Source: an uncultured bacterium
GTDB taxonomy: Bacteria > Muiribacteriota > Ozemobacteria > Ozemobacterales > Ozemobacteraceae
Length of the DNA: 64,000 nt
Assembly: GCA_937949615.1 (NCBI GenBank)
Contig: CALEDQ010000004.1
Location: 329,011 to 393,010, forward strand
Direction: 5' to 3'
This document shows positions 35,698-45,618 of the stretch, piece by piece. Below the pieces are notes generated by a model. It did no database searches and was not told the origin of the DNA. It was given only the letters and a program-made list of their open reading frames with translations. Position 1 is the stretch's first letter, and each line of letters opens with the position of its first letter. Both the position numbers and the translations under genes were made by a program.

Positions 35698-37650
35698 ATG
35701 TTAATAAGTTCATCTGTTAAAAATCTTTCCATTGCTCAAAAACATCGTTATAACGTACTGGTTAATGAAGCAAAGCTAGCATTGAAGCCAGAATCGGAAA
35801 AAATTAAAAATAAATATATCGATACTGAAGTGGACAAAACGCCTGACGATCAGAAGGACACGGTCAGAAAACGGTTAACGGCTATGCTCAATGATGAGGG
35901 CGTTTTATACGGCGATCACGTGCTTGCATGCCCCAGTTCCGATGGCACGACTAAGAGTTTTTGTGTTGCTGACATTTTTGGCGACAGGAAACATTATGAC
36001 AAAATGAGGGTTCTCGACCCTATCGATCAAGAATACGACAACGGTCGTCCAGTTGCTATCATCAATGCTTCAGGGCCGAGACCTTCTATTTACTCGTTCG
36101 CGCACGGCGGGAAAAAATATCTTTTGAACCGCGAGTCACTGGACCAAGCGGGTAATTTGTGCTCTCGGGCTCTTTACAACCCGCACAAGAACACGGACAT
36201 GGGTAATGCTGAGCGTTTCCAGCGCCTAGCAAACAAAAAGGCTATTTTTGTTGAGAACATGGGCTGGTTCATGTGGGACGGCAGGCGATACGTGTCCAAT
36301 CCAATGGGCGTAAAAGAGCTCTACAAAAGCCTTGTGATCAAGAAACTGTATGAAGAAGTCTCTAGCAGGGGTAAAGAACACGACACACAAGGCGTAAAAG
36401 ACCTTGTTAGCTGGGCTAAACGGAGTGAGTCTGACAAGAACGTTATTTCAGCCTTGAATTCTGCTGCAAGTATGCCAGATTTTTTTGTCAAATCGGAAAT
36501 GCTGGATGCCGACCAAATGCTTTTGAACGTCGAGAATGGGACCATCAATTTACGAACGGGAGAGTTACGCGAACATGATCCGGACGACCTAATTACCAAA
36601 CTCGCACCAGTTGTCTTTGATCCTGAAGCACAAACCCCTACATGGAAACGAGTTTTGGACAGAATTTTCTCCAACAACCAAGATATGATCGGTTTTTTTA
36701 AGCGCGCATTTGGTTATTCTCTGACAGGTCTGATCAATGAACAATGCTGGTTTATACTTCATGGCGCAGGTGCCAACGGCAAAAGCCTGACCATCAATTG
36801 CTTGAAGGAAATGATCGGCGACTACTCTGGGCCGGCCGCACCAGAATTACTGATGGCATCTCGAAGCGGTAGCGATCGACACCCGACTGAGTTGGCTGAT
36901 TTAAGAGGAAAAAGATTGGTTGTCTGTCAGGAAACCGAGGAAGGTCGACGACTATCCGAGGTGTTGGTCAAGCAAATGACAGGTGGAGACGCAATCAAGG
37001 CCCGATTAATGCGACAGGATTTTTTTGAATTTTTGCCAACTCATAAACTCTGGCTTGCAACCAATCACAGGCCCATTATCAAAGACACAACTGAGAGCAC
37101 ATGGCGACGAATACGCTTGATTCCTTTTGAAATCGTTATTCCTGCGACCGAAAGAGACAAAGACCTGCCTGAAAAACTGAAGAAAGAATGGCCTGGAATA
37201 TTAAACTGGGCCTTGGAAGGGTGTTTGGAATGGCAACGTAGTGGTTTAAATCCCCCAACCGAAATTATGAACGCGACCACAGAATACCGCGGTGACCAAG
37301 ACCTTCTGGCAAAATTCATCTCGGAAGAATGTTACTTACATTCGAGCGTGAGAACCAAGCTGAGTGACCTTTATGAAGCCTACACCAAATGGTGCGAAGC
37401 CAATCACGAACAAACGAAAACCAATAATGCCTTCAGTCGAGCCCTGGCAGAAAGAAGTTTCGAGAAAGAGGTCAGTGGCGTAACTTATTATAGAGGCATT
37501 GGGTTGAAAATTGAAATACAAACCTCTTTACCAGACCCGGAATATGAAAAAATCCTCGCAGAAAGAGTCTGTGTGGGCGTTAAAACCGGGGACGTGGAAG
37601 AAGCCATTATACCTGAGTCGAAGAAGGAACCCGAACAGACGAAACACTAA
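35698..37650 (+). CDS. D5-type SF3 replicative helicase (P4 alpha-like C-terminal half)
   Basis: A 650-residue protein; ATG 35698 follows AAAGGGAG. An early stretch IYSFAHGGKKYLLNR is typical of the linker between primase and helicase in fused enzymes. A D5_N-like region (about 180-320, with NVENGTINLRTGELREHDP) precedes the SF3 ATPase: Walker A LHGAGANGKS (about 354-363), then LRGKRLVVCQETEEGRRLSE and LWLATNHRPIIKDTTESTWRRIRLIPF. It unwinds the element origin and works with the primase encoded just upstream. Confidence 0.9.
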   Translation: MLISSSVKNLSIAQKHRYNVLVNEAKLALKPESEKIKNKYIDTEVDKTPDDQKDTVRKRLTAMLNDEGVLYGDHVLACPSSDGTTKSFCVADIFGDRKHYDKMRVLDPIDQEYDNGRPVAIINASGPRPSIYSFAHGGKKYLLNRESLDQAGNLCSRALYNPHKNTDMGNAERFQRLANKKAIFVENMGWFMWDGRRYVSNPMGVKELYKSLVIKKLYEEVSSRGKEHDTQGVKDLVSWAKRSESDKNVISALNSAASMPDFFVKSEMLDADQMLLNVENGTINLRTGELREHDPDDLITKLAPVVFDPEAQTPTWKRVLDRIFSNNQDMIGFFKRAFGYSLTGLINEQCWFILHGAGANGKSLTINCLKEMIGDYSGPAAPELLMASRSGSDRHPTELADLRGKRLVVCQETEEGRRLSEVLVKQMTGGDAIKARLMRQDFFEFLPTHKLWLATNHRPIIKDTTESTWRRIRLIPFEIVIPATERDKDLPEKLKKEWPGILNWALEGCLEWQRSGLNPPTEIMNATTEYRGDQDLLAKFISEECYLHSSVRTKLSDLYEAYTKWCEANHEQTKTNNAFSRALAERSFEKEVSGVTYYRGIGLKIEIQTSLPDPEYEKILAERVCVGVKTGDVEEAIIPESKKEPEQTKH

Positions 37651-37780
37651 CCACCTGGAGGTTTGGAGGATTTTTTTCAAATTCCGGTATACTTCCCAGT
37701 ATTTATTTCTAGGGGTTTATATCGGGAAATGATCAAAAACCTCCAATCCTCCATAAAACTGTATTTTTCTTTTTGTTTAA

Positions 37781-40700
37781 CTACGCAGCCCACTCGGCGC
37801 AGAGCATTTCTGCCTGTGTTAAAACGGTTCTGGTCGCCTCTTCCTGGAGATCCGGTGGGTAACCGTGCTTTTTCAGGATGCGCTTCACCATGACTTTGAT
37901 CCTGGCTCTGGCACTTTCACGAACGGTCCAGTCGATCGATACGTTTTTACGCACCTGGGTAACCAGTTCAGCGGCGATGACTTTCAGCTCATCATTCCCC
38001 ATGGCTTTGACTGCACTTTCGTTGGCAGCCAGAGCGTCATAAAAGGCGATTTCATCATCGTTAAGGCCAAGGTCTTCTCCGCGCTTCGTTGCCGCGCTCA
38101 TATCTCTTGCCAGGTTTATCAGTTCTTCGATTATTTCCTGGGTTGCGATAGCCCGGTTATGATAGGCATTGAGCGTCTTCTGCAGCATCTCACTGAACTG
38201 CCGGCTCAATACCAGATTCCGCGTTGACCTGGCCTTGATTTCATCTTTCAATAACTTCGCCAGCAGTTCCGCTGCGACGTTTTTATGCTTGAGGCCGCGC
38301 ACTTCGTTGAGAAACTGATCCGACAGAATCGAAATATCGGGCTTTTTAAGGCCAGCGGCGGCAAAGACATCGATGACGCCTTCGTCAGTCATGATCGCCT
38401 GCGACACCAGCTGCCGCACTGCATGATCGAGTTCTTCCGGGGTCTTCTGTGAGGCAGTGTTTTTGGCAAACTGTGCTTTTATAGCCTGGAAAAATGCCAC
38501 ATCGTCGCGAATTTTCAGAGCTTCATCCGAGGCAGCACAGAGAGCGAAGGCCCTCGAAAGCTCGGTTATTGTCTTAACAAAGCGCTGCTTGCCGTTTTCC
38601 TGCTGCAGAATGTGTTCCTGACCAGCCGGAAGCAGTGCAAGTTTCTGGGCCGGGGTTCCGCTGACCCAGGCATCCCAGTCGAAACCATGCAGCATATCGC
38701 AGGCAATATTATATTTTTCCAGCATGACGGCGATTGCTTTTTTGGTGTCAATACTGGGCGAGCCCTTACCGCCGCTCTGAGTATAGGTCGCCAGCGCATG
38801 TTTGAGCTGATCGGCAAGACCCAGATAATCAACGATAAGTCCACCCGGTTTATCGCGAAACACGCGGTTCACTCTGGCGATTGCCTGCATAAGGCCATGG
38901 CCGCGCATGGGTTTATCGGCATACATGGTGTGCAGGCATGGCGCATCAAAGCCGGTCAGCCACATATCACGCACAATGACAATTCTGAACGGGTCTTTGC
39001 TGTCTTTGAAACGATTAGCCAGAGCCCGGCGACGCAATTTATTACGTATATGCTTCTGCCATTCGGGGCCATCATCGGCACTTCCGGTCATGACGATTTT
39101 AACGACGCAGGATTTCTTTCTTTCGGCCTCAACATCATCTTCCGCATCACCGGCCCAGCCCGGTCGCAATTTAATTATGGCAGCAAAAAGATCGACGCAG
39201 ATACGGCGGCTCATGCAGACAATCATGGCTTTCCCGTCCATGGCTTCGAGCCGGCGCTCAAAATGATCGACGATATCGCGGGCAATCAGAGCAATGCGCT
39301 TCGGGTCGCCAACCAGAGCTTCAAGCGCTGCCCACTTCGATTTAAGCTGCTGCTTTTTCTCGTCTTCTTCGCCTTCGGTGATCTCTTCGAACTCTTCGTC
39401 GATATGCGGCAGCTCGGCAGCGTTCAGTGAAAGCTTTGCAATACGGCTTTCATAATAGATCGGCACGGTCGCGCCATCGGCGACTGCGCGTTGAATATCG
39501 TAGATACTTATGTAATCACCAAATATCGCCCGGGTATTGGCATCGGTCTGCTCGATCGGCGTGCCGGTGAATCCGATAAAAGAAGCGTTGGGAAGGGCGT
39601 CGCGCATGTTGCGAGCCAGGCCGTCTATCAGGTCATACTGACTTCTGTGCGCTTCATCAGCAATAACAACGATATTCTGCCGATCTGAAAGCAAATTTAC
39701 TCTGCTGCCGCGTTCTTCCGGCATGAATTTCTGGATCGTTGTAAAAATTACCCCGCCGCTGGCGACTTTTAATAAAGTTCTCAAATGCTCGACCGACTCG
39801 GCCTGAACCGGCATCTGATGCAATATTTCATGGCAGCGCTGAAACTGCCCGAACAGCTGGTCATCGAGGTCGTTTCGATCAGTCAGCACTACGATAGTAG
39901 GGTTCTGCATCGCAGGGTGTCTTACGATTCTGGCGGCATAGAACAGCATGGAAAAGCTTTTTCCTGAGCCCTGGGTATGCCAGACAACCCCGGCCCGTCG
40001 GTCGCCCTTTTTGCCGCTCTGCATCGGCCCGGCCCAGTAAGTACCGGAATCCTCCCTGAAGGTGTTATCAATCATATTGCTGGCCCTGATCGTTTCCTGC
40101 ACCGCCATGTTAACGGCATGAAACTGATGATACCCGGCAATGATCTTATTCAACCGGTCACTGTCAGTATCTTCTTCGAAAACGATAAAATGCTGCAGCA
40201 GGTCCAGGAAACGCTGTTTTTCAAAGACTTCTCTGATCATCGTTTCAAGTTCGAGCGAAATTTGCTGCGCTTCGACATCTTCTCCGACCGACCGCCAGAC
40301 TTTAAACCATTCCTGCGACGCAGACAGTGAACCGATACGCGCCTGCAGGCCATCAGAAACCACAAGCACTTCGTTATAATTCATCAGTGAGCTGATCTGC
40401 GCCTTATAAGTCTGCAGCTGTTGATACGCAGACCAGATCGTAGCGTTCTCGTCAGCGGCGTTCTTGAGTTCGATAACACCCAAAGGCAGGCCATTCAGGA
40501 AAATAACTATGTCAGGTCGCCGGTTATGTTGCCCTTCAGTCACTGTGAACTGGTTCATTGCCAGCCAGTCATTGGCATCTGGTTTATCGAAAGAGACAAG
40601 CCTGACACGATCCCCGGCGATACTGCCGTCAGGTCGTTTATACTCGACTTCGACACCATTGCGCAGCATGCCGTGAAAACGTCTGTTATTCTGCAGTAAC

Positions 40701-40939
40701 GACGGGCTGACCTGGTGGCAGACTTTGCTGAAGGCATCTTCTCGCGCCGCCGCCGGAATCCTAGGATTCAGCCGTTCTATTGCATTCCGCAGCCGATCAT
40801 AAAGAATGACATCTTTGTAAGAGTCTCTTTCGGCCCCCGGTTCGCCGGGAGCGCATTCCGGGCCGTATGCTGTCGGATAACCAAGCTCTGAGAGCCAGGT
40901 CATTGCTGCCTGTTCAACTGTTGATTCGTTAAATGTCAT
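37781..40939 (-). CDS. hsdR: type I restriction enzyme, HsdR subunit (system 1)
   Basis: A 1052-residue motor/nuclease, last gene of the reverse-strand operon. The nuclease domain has D143 and E157-x-K159 (PDIVIFLNGLPLGVIELK). The SF2 translocase has Walker A in HTQGSGKS (about 321-328), ADEAHRS with DEAH at 428-431, FIGFTGTP and QAIARVNRV. It cuts unmodified DNA after translocation when bound to the HsdM/HsdS complex encoded upstream. Its ATG is one base after a 48-residue peptide gene. It ends convergently with the D5 helicase gene. Confidence 0.95.
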   Translation of the reverse strand: MTFNESTVEQAAMTWLSELGYPTAYGPECAPGEPGAERDSYKDVILYDRLRNAIERLNPRIPAAAREDAFSKVCHQVSPSLLQNNRRFHGMLRNGVEVEYKRPDGSIAGDRVRLVSFDKPDANDWLAMNQFTVTEGQHNRRPDIVIFLNGLPLGVIELKNAADENATIWSAYQQLQTYKAQISSLMNYNEVLVVSDGLQARIGSLSASQEWFKVWRSVGEDVEAQQISLELETMIREVFEKQRFLDLLQHFIVFEEDTDSDRLNKIIAGYHQFHAVNMAVQETIRASNMIDNTFREDSGTYWAGPMQSGKKGDRRAGVVWHTQGSGKSFSMLFYAARIVRHPAMQNPTIVVLTDRNDLDDQLFGQFQRCHEILHQMPVQAESVEHLRTLLKVASGGVIFTTIQKFMPEERGSRVNLLSDRQNIVVIADEAHRSQYDLIDGLARNMRDALPNASFIGFTGTPIEQTDANTRAIFGDYISIYDIQRAVADGATVPIYYESRIAKLSLNAAELPHIDEEFEEITEGEEDEKKQQLKSKWAALEALVGDPKRIALIARDIVDHFERRLEAMDGKAMIVCMSRRICVDLFAAIIKLRPGWAGDAEDDVEAERKKSCVVKIVMTGSADDGPEWQKHIRNKLRRRALANRFKDSKDPFRIVIVRDMWLTGFDAPCLHTMYADKPMRGHGLMQAIARVNRVFRDKPGGLIVDYLGLADQLKHALATYTQSGGKGSPSIDTKKAIAVMLEKYNIACDMLHGFDWDAWVSGTPAQKLALLPAGQEHILQQENGKQRFVKTITELSRAFALCAASDEALKIRDDVAFFQAIKAQFAKNTASQKTPEELDHAVRQLVSQAIMTDEGVIDVFAAAGLKKPDISILSDQFLNEVRGLKHKNVAAELLAKLLKDEIKARSTRNLVLSRQFSEMLQKTLNAYHNRAIATQEIIEELINLARDMSAATKRGEDLGLNDDEIAFYDALAANESAVKAMGNDELKVIAAELVTQVRKNVSIDWTVRESARARIKVMVKRILKKHGYPPDLQEEATRTVLTQAEMLCAEWAA

Positions 40940-40940
40940 G

Positions 40941-41087
40941 TTATGCTTCCAAAGCGCAGTAATAACAGGTTTTTTCCGGCAAATGTTCGGAGCTCGACGA
41001 CAAATGTACAGAGCTCGAAGCTAAATGTGCGGAGTTCGAGAACAAATGTTCAGAGCTCTGTTCGTAATATTTTGATGTTGTCGTCAT
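40941..41087 (-). CDS. 48-residue peptide with four SSxHL heptad repeats
   Basis: Not previously obvious because of its size. ATG 41087 lies 5 bases after the GIY-YIG stop, and the stop is one base before the hsdR ATG, so it fills the gap exactly. The peptide begins MTTTSKYYEQ and then has four 7-residue units: SSEHLFS, NSAHLAS, SSVHLSS, SSEHLPE, ending in a Cys pair (CYYC). Ser/His/Leu repeats of this kind occur, as I recall, in linkers of AAA_4/RecG-like proteins linked to restriction loci. It may be a true subunit or a remnant of such a gene. No clear ribosome site; translational coupling is likely. Confidence 0.5.
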   Translation of the reverse strand: MTTTSKYYEQSSEHLFSNSAHLASSSVHLSSSSEHLPEKTCYYCALEA

Positions 41088-41092
41088 AACAT

Positions 41093-41944
41093 TCATTCCT
41101 GGGCCTGGGCTTCCTGAATTTCTTTGAGCGTTTTACCGTTCTTGGTTTTCCATGCAGTGCGCCCATTGGCAGAACGGCCCAGAACTACTCCGGCAGCGGT
41201 TGATGGTGAGTTGAACAGATAATCCTGAGTGAAGACGTAATCATCGCCAGCAGCTTTCAACACACCATTTTCAACTAAAACTGCCCGCAAAAGCTTTATA
41301 TAATGACCGCAAGACGGTGATTCAGCTTTCGAAGATCCGCTGTCAGACTTTACTACGAAACCATCTGAAGTTTCCTGGCCCTCGGCCTTTATGCCCTTTC
41401 CTGACAGATAAAGAGTTTTACCGCTTTGAGGTGAGCTTGCGGCTGCGGAAAACACACTCAGACCCAACAACGGACAGCACAGCAGAATCTCAGACAGAAA
41501 ACCCTCGGCATCAGCAGCGTCAGCTTCTGACAGTGAAGGCAAAGTCGGAACATTGCCGTTATCGAGCAGGCATCTTTTTGCTTTGGTTGCCAGTTCAACC
41601 AGGCGTGACTCCAGAAACTGAACATGGGCCTTGTTGAGATTTTCGTCTTTACTGGTAAAGGCGATGCAGCTGGTCCAGAAGTCTTTTTTGGCCGCGTGCT
41701 GTTCAAGTCTGGGCTTTATCGGGTCGCCTTCGCCGACGTAAATGCGCTGTAAACTGGACTCTTCGGCCGGGCCGACCAGAATATAAACCCCGGTGCGCGA
41801 AACTTCACGGCGCTGCCGGGCTTCCACCATCAGGGCCCTGGGAATAACAATTCCCGCCCCGCTCCAGTTCGATTTCTCGATAGTGCGCAATCCGTCAGGA
41901 TCACCACCTGGCAGAAATATCTTGATTGAATACGGTCTTTTCAT
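41093..41944 (-). CDS. GIY-YIG nuclease with C-terminal DUF4357
   Basis: A 283-residue protein overlapping hsdS by 4 bases. The GIY-YIG core is RTGVYILVGPAEES...QRIYVGEGD, followed by basic residues and ESRLVELA. The C-terminal 50 residues (VLGRSANGRTAWKTKNGKTLKEI) match DUF4357, a small domain usually attached to such nucleases. These proteins are recurrent extras in type I operons. A second DNA-cleaving or regulatory activity within the system is plausible but unproven. Confidence 0.85.
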   Translation of the reverse strand: MKRPYSIKIFLPGGDPDGLRTIEKSNWSGAGIVIPRALMVEARQRREVSRTGVYILVGPAEESSLQRIYVGEGDPIKPRLEQHAAKKDFWTSCIAFTSKDENLNKAHVQFLESRLVELATKAKRCLLDNGNVPTLPSLSEADAADAEGFLSEILLCCPLLGLSVFSAAASSPQSGKTLYLSGKGIKAEGQETSDGFVVKSDSGSSKAESPSCGHYIKLLRAVLVENGVLKAAGDDYVFTQDYLFNSPSTAAGVVLGRSANGRTAWKTKNGKTLKEIQEAQAQE

Positions 41945-43284
41945 ACGCCAGCCACCTCTTTCATGGCCTCGGGCACGCTCAACTCACCACTCAGCAACTT
42001 CGGCAACAGCGTATCGCGCAGGTTGGCGAGGGTGCAGGATTCTTTGCGGAGTTGGAGACACTCCCTCAGAAGCGGCTGGACTACGCGCTCAAAGCCTTCA
42101 AGGATTCCATCCGGCGGCTGCAAAATCGAAATTTGGCGAAGGTGCATAGGGCCGAAGTTCAATTGCACGCTACCCGCCGCCAACGCGAACATTTCAGCAA
42201 GGAAGTATTCCGACTGAAGGAAGCCCCAGACATACCCAAGGCCAACAGCGCCAAACCCGCGCATCCGAATAATCGACGTGTTGAGCATGACGGGCAGATG
42301 GTCAGCACGAACGATGGCAAGGCGCCCGAGTGTCCCGGAGGTGGAAATCACTATGTCATCCGTTTGCAGCGCAAAGTGTCTGTATGTCTTTTCGAACTCC
42401 TCAAGGCTGATGCAGTTCGCTTTCGCAATGTCCAAGTCGCCGTCTACGATACAACGGATATTGAGGAACTTCATTCCTTCGTCGCGGTATTGCCAATTCC
42501 TCAACCCGGGCCCCTCTAGGAAGTCTATGGCTTCGGGCAATCCAATGACCTTCCATCCCTTCGGAATGTGTCCGAGCGGTGAGTCTTCCAAGTGCTCGGG
42601 GAAGAGGGCGGCAGTGGCGGCGTCCATGCCCGCGGGCTGGCGACCGTCGAGTTTGGCCCTGACCGGGTCGAAATCGACAAACCAGCTCTTGAACAACGCC
42701 CGCGCCATCGCTTCAAGCGTCACATTCATCTTCCGGTTAAGCTCGATCTTATCATCCAGCGTCCCCAGCACATGCGCAATCGCCTTCTGCTCTGTAAAAG
42801 TTGGCAACTCAATTGGGGCACCGAGAATCTGAGAAGGCGAGAGATTTGCTTGACCTCCTGAGCTTGTAGCAATCGCGATGAATTCGTTCTGGTAGAACTG
42901 AGAACTTAGTGAAAACGCGAAGAATCTCGAATAAATCTCAGCTCCCCTCTTCGGACGTAGAATTCCAACACGTTGATTAAGCAGAAATGGTCCGTCCTCA
43001 TTAAATTGTGCAACCTTACCAACCCAAGTGTCGGGAGAACCGTCGAAGCGATTACCCGACATTGTGATTAACAAGTCGCCCTTTTGAACTATCTTATCGC
43101 TGCGGGTTTTTAGGAAATCAGCAGAAACATAGCTCAAGTCATCCAAGAGCATCCGGTTGGCTTTTACGTTCTTGATTTTGATGACGGGAATTCCGTTCTC
43201 AAGGAATTCACCGCTCTTAAATGCATACCCCCCTACCAAGTCAAAGATATCACCAATTCGAGCAGTTTCCCATTCAGCCGCCAT
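41941..43284 (-). CDS. hsdS: type I specificity subunit HsdS (system 1)
   Basis: The start at ATG 43284 (MAAEWETARIGDIFD) overlaps the hsdM end by 11 bases. The 447-residue subunit has two target-recognition domains separated by a conserved helical spacer (EQKAIAHVLGTLDDKIELNRKMNVTLEAMARALFKSWF) and a second conserved helix at the C-terminus (RDTLLPKLLSGELSVPE). It fixes the bipartite DNA sequence that the complex methylates and restricts. The target cannot be read from the sequence by eye. Confidence 0.93.
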   Translation of the reverse strand: MAAEWETARIGDIFDLVGGYAFKSGEFLENGIPVIKIKNVKANRMLLDDLSYVSADFLKTRSDKIVQKGDLLITMSGNRFDGSPDTWVGKVAQFNEDGPFLLNQRVGILRPKRGAEIYSRFFAFSLSSQFYQNEFIAIATSSGGQANLSPSQILGAPIELPTFTEQKAIAHVLGTLDDKIELNRKMNVTLEAMARALFKSWFVDFDPVRAKLDGRQPAGMDAATAALFPEHLEDSPLGHIPKGWKVIGLPEAIDFLEGPGLRNWQYRDEGMKFLNIRCIVDGDLDIAKANCISLEEFEKTYRHFALQTDDIVISTSGTLGRLAIVRADHLPVMLNTSIIRMRGFGAVGLGYVWGFLQSEYFLAEMFALAAGSVQLNFGPMHLRQISILQPPDGILEGFERVVQPLLRECLQLRKESCTLANLRDTLLPKLLSGELSVPEAMKEVAGV

Positions 43285-44839
43285 AACCAAGGCCTTTCAG
43301 ATTTTTGCGAATTTCGGCTTCGAGCTTTGCAGACTCTGAGAACTGGGTGTTCAGTTCGGTGACGAGGCGGGTCATCTTTTCTTCGAAGGGTTCGTCGTCG
43401 GCTTCGACTTCTTCGGCACCGACGTAGCGGCCCGGTGTCAGCACGTAGCCATGACCGGCTATTTCGTCTGTTTTGGACGACTTGCAGAATCCGGCGATGT
43501 CTTCATATTTGCTGGCAGCTTTTTCGCCTCTCCAGGCCTGGTAGGTCAATACGATTTTCTTAATATCTTCGTCGGTAAGTTCGCGATGAACGCGGTCGAC
43601 CAGCATACCCATCTTGCGGGCATCGATAAACAGAGTTTCACGATTTCTGCTGCGATAATGGCCGTTATTTTTATTTTTTGTCAAAAACCACAGACATACC
43701 GGAATCTGCGTGCTGTAAAACAGCTGGCCGGGTAACGCTACCATGCAGTCGACGAGATCTGCTTCGACAATAGCTTTCCTGATATCGCCTTCGCCAGACT
43801 GATTCGATGACATGCTGCCATTAGCCAGAACGAAGCCTGCCATTCCATCAGGAGCCAGGTGATGAATAAAATGCTGCACCCAGGCATAGTTGGCGTTGCC
43901 TTTCGGCGGTGTGCCATATTTCCAGCGCACATCGTCATCGACGCGGTGCCAGTCTGAATCATTGAAAGGCGGATTTGCCAGCACGAACTGCGCCTTGAGA
44001 TCTTTATGCAGATCGCGCCTGAAAGTATCGGCGTGTTCCGGGCCAAAATCGGCTTCGATACCACGAATTGCCAGGTTCATGATCGCCAGGCGCCGGGTGG
44101 TAGCGTTGCTTTCCTGACCGTAGATGCTGATATCGCCAATGCGACCACCGTGTTCGACGACGAACTTTTCCGACTGCACAAACATGCCGCCTGAACCACA
44201 GCAGGGGTCATATACGCGGCCCTTGTAAGGCCCGAGCATTTCTACGAGCAGCCTGACAATACATGACGGGGTATAGAACTGGCCGCCGTTCTTGCCTTCG
44301 GCACTGGCAAACTGGGTAATAAAATATTCATATACGCGCCCGAGCACGTCTTTTGCACGATTCGCAGCATCACCGAGGCCGATAGTGCCAATAAGATCGA
44401 TCAGCTCGCCGAGCCGGTGTTTGTCGAGGGCAGGACGGGCATAATCTTTTGGCAGCACGCCTTTCAATCTCGGGTTGTCACGCTCGATGGCTACCATGGC
44501 ATCATCGACAGTTTTTCCGATTGTTGGCTGTTTGGCGTTGGCCTGCAGGTGTGACCAGCGGGCTTCTTTCGGCACCCAGAAAACATTTTCGGCGCGATAT
44601 TCGTCGGCATCTTCCGGATCGGCACCAGCATAATCGCCTTCGCCGGCAAGCAGCTTCGCGCGCATTTCCTCGAATGAGTCTGAGATATACTTCAAAAATA
44701 TCAGACCGAGCACGACGTGCTTGTATTCAGCCGCATCCATGTTGTTGCGCAGTTTGTCTGCAGCCAGCCAGAGCTTGGCCTCAAAACCGATATTTGCCGT
44801 AGATTCCCCGTTTGCTGCTTTTGCCTGTTTTTTTGCCAT
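43274..44839 (-). CDS. hsdM: type I DNA adenine methyltransferase HsdM (system 1)
   Basis: I prefer ATG 44839 (MAKKQAKAANG), with AGGA 6 bases ahead; the next ATG upstream is at 44845. The 521-residue product has the HsdM N-terminal helical domain (LWLAADKLRNNMDAAEYKHVVLGLIFLKYISDSFEE). Motif I is DPCCGSGGMF and motif IV is NPPFNDSDWH (N6-adenine type). It is first in an operon hsdM-hsdS-GIY-YIG-peptide-hsdR and protects the element and host from HsdR cleavage. Confidence 0.95.
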   Translation of the reverse strand: MAKKQAKAANGESTANIGFEAKLWLAADKLRNNMDAAEYKHVVLGLIFLKYISDSFEEMRAKLLAGEGDYAGADPEDADEYRAENVFWVPKEARWSHLQANAKQPTIGKTVDDAMVAIERDNPRLKGVLPKDYARPALDKHRLGELIDLIGTIGLGDAANRAKDVLGRVYEYFITQFASAEGKNGGQFYTPSCIVRLLVEMLGPYKGRVYDPCCGSGGMFVQSEKFVVEHGGRIGDISIYGQESNATTRRLAIMNLAIRGIEADFGPEHADTFRRDLHKDLKAQFVLANPPFNDSDWHRVDDDVRWKYGTPPKGNANYAWVQHFIHHLAPDGMAGFVLANGSMSSNQSGEGDIRKAIVEADLVDCMVALPGQLFYSTQIPVCLWFLTKNKNNGHYRSRNRETLFIDARKMGMLVDRVHRELTDEDIKKIVLTYQAWRGEKAASKYEDIAGFCKSSKTDEIAGHGYVLTPGRYVGAEEVEADDEPFEEKMTRLVTELNTQFSESAKLEAEIRKNLKGLGYGG

Positions 44840-45076
44840 GACCATTCCTGTTCTGTGAGCACGAAGACACCCTCAGCATGGCATCTCCCGTGCCAACCCC
44901 GTGTACGATTTTTTATATCTGCATTGTACCAGCACATATTCAAGGCTGCAAGTTTTGTTTCCCCGGACCCAGCGTTGAATCTGCGGCATATATCTTTCGT
45001 GGCCTTTGTTCGCCGTGCTTTGTTCTGGTATTATATAATTCACAGACCGAATATTCAGAGAGACTGAACTGCAGCA

Positions 45077-45490
45077 ATGAAGCTTATAAACATTGAAAAA
45101 GACAACTGGTATGGCTGGCAGATGTTGCCAGGTTATACCGGTGAACATTGCATTCCGTATTTTTCACCCATATTCGTTACAGATTTTAAAGCCCACAAAA
45201 GCGGGAAAGGGCTTTTCAGGATTGAATTTTTAAACGCGACTTACGAAGAAGGCGTAAGCGATTTCTCTGTAGAAATGAGAGTGCTGAAGCGGGCAAAAGA
45301 TTATCTGGTAGGTGAAATCGTTGAAGATCATGGCGTCAGTTCTGCCAGATGCGCCATCATCAGTAGCATCGAAGCCGAATGGTTGCGACGATTCTGCCCG
45401 GAACTGGTCACCCGACACCCGCAGCTGACCAACTCAGATCTGGATTCAGAAAAACTCGCTCAGTATCTGAACGAAGCCCTCGTGCCGTAA
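45077..45490 (+). CDS. hypothetical protein
   Basis: A 137-residue soluble protein, divergent from the hsdM operon. It has aromatic-rich beta-type sequence (WYGWQMLPGYTGEHCIPYFSPIFV) and a helical C-terminus. It contains IEFLNATYEEGVSDFSVEMRVLKRAKDYLVGEI. No family recognised. Its position upstream of hsdM on the opposite strand would suit a regulator, but there is no helix-turn-helix visible. A terminator follows. Confidence 0.65.
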   Translation: MKLINIEKDNWYGWQMLPGYTGEHCIPYFSPIFVTDFKAHKSGKGLFRIEFLNATYEEGVSDFSVEMRVLKRAKDYLVGEIVEDHGVSSARCAIISSIEAEWLRRFCPELVTRHPQLTNSDLDSEKLAQYLNEALVP

Positions 45491-45508
45491 TTTATAATAA
45501 AAAAATAA

Positions 45509-45534
45509 CGGGCCAGATAAGGCCCGCTGTTTTT
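45509..45534 (+). terminator. terminator
   Basis: CGGGCC pairs with GGCCCG around AGATAA, then CTG and T5. Confidence 0.75.
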
Positions 45535-45618
45535 GCAATTCTGATGCCTGAAGAATACCCAACTAAACATTGGTATGATTTCTTATGGTTTCCTCTTTTC
45601 GTGTGTCGTCAAGCAATG

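Noticed and set aside
38612..39430. 272-codon forward frame inside the hsdR1 region
   Set aside because: It lies opposite the hsdR translocase motifs and has no motif of its own.
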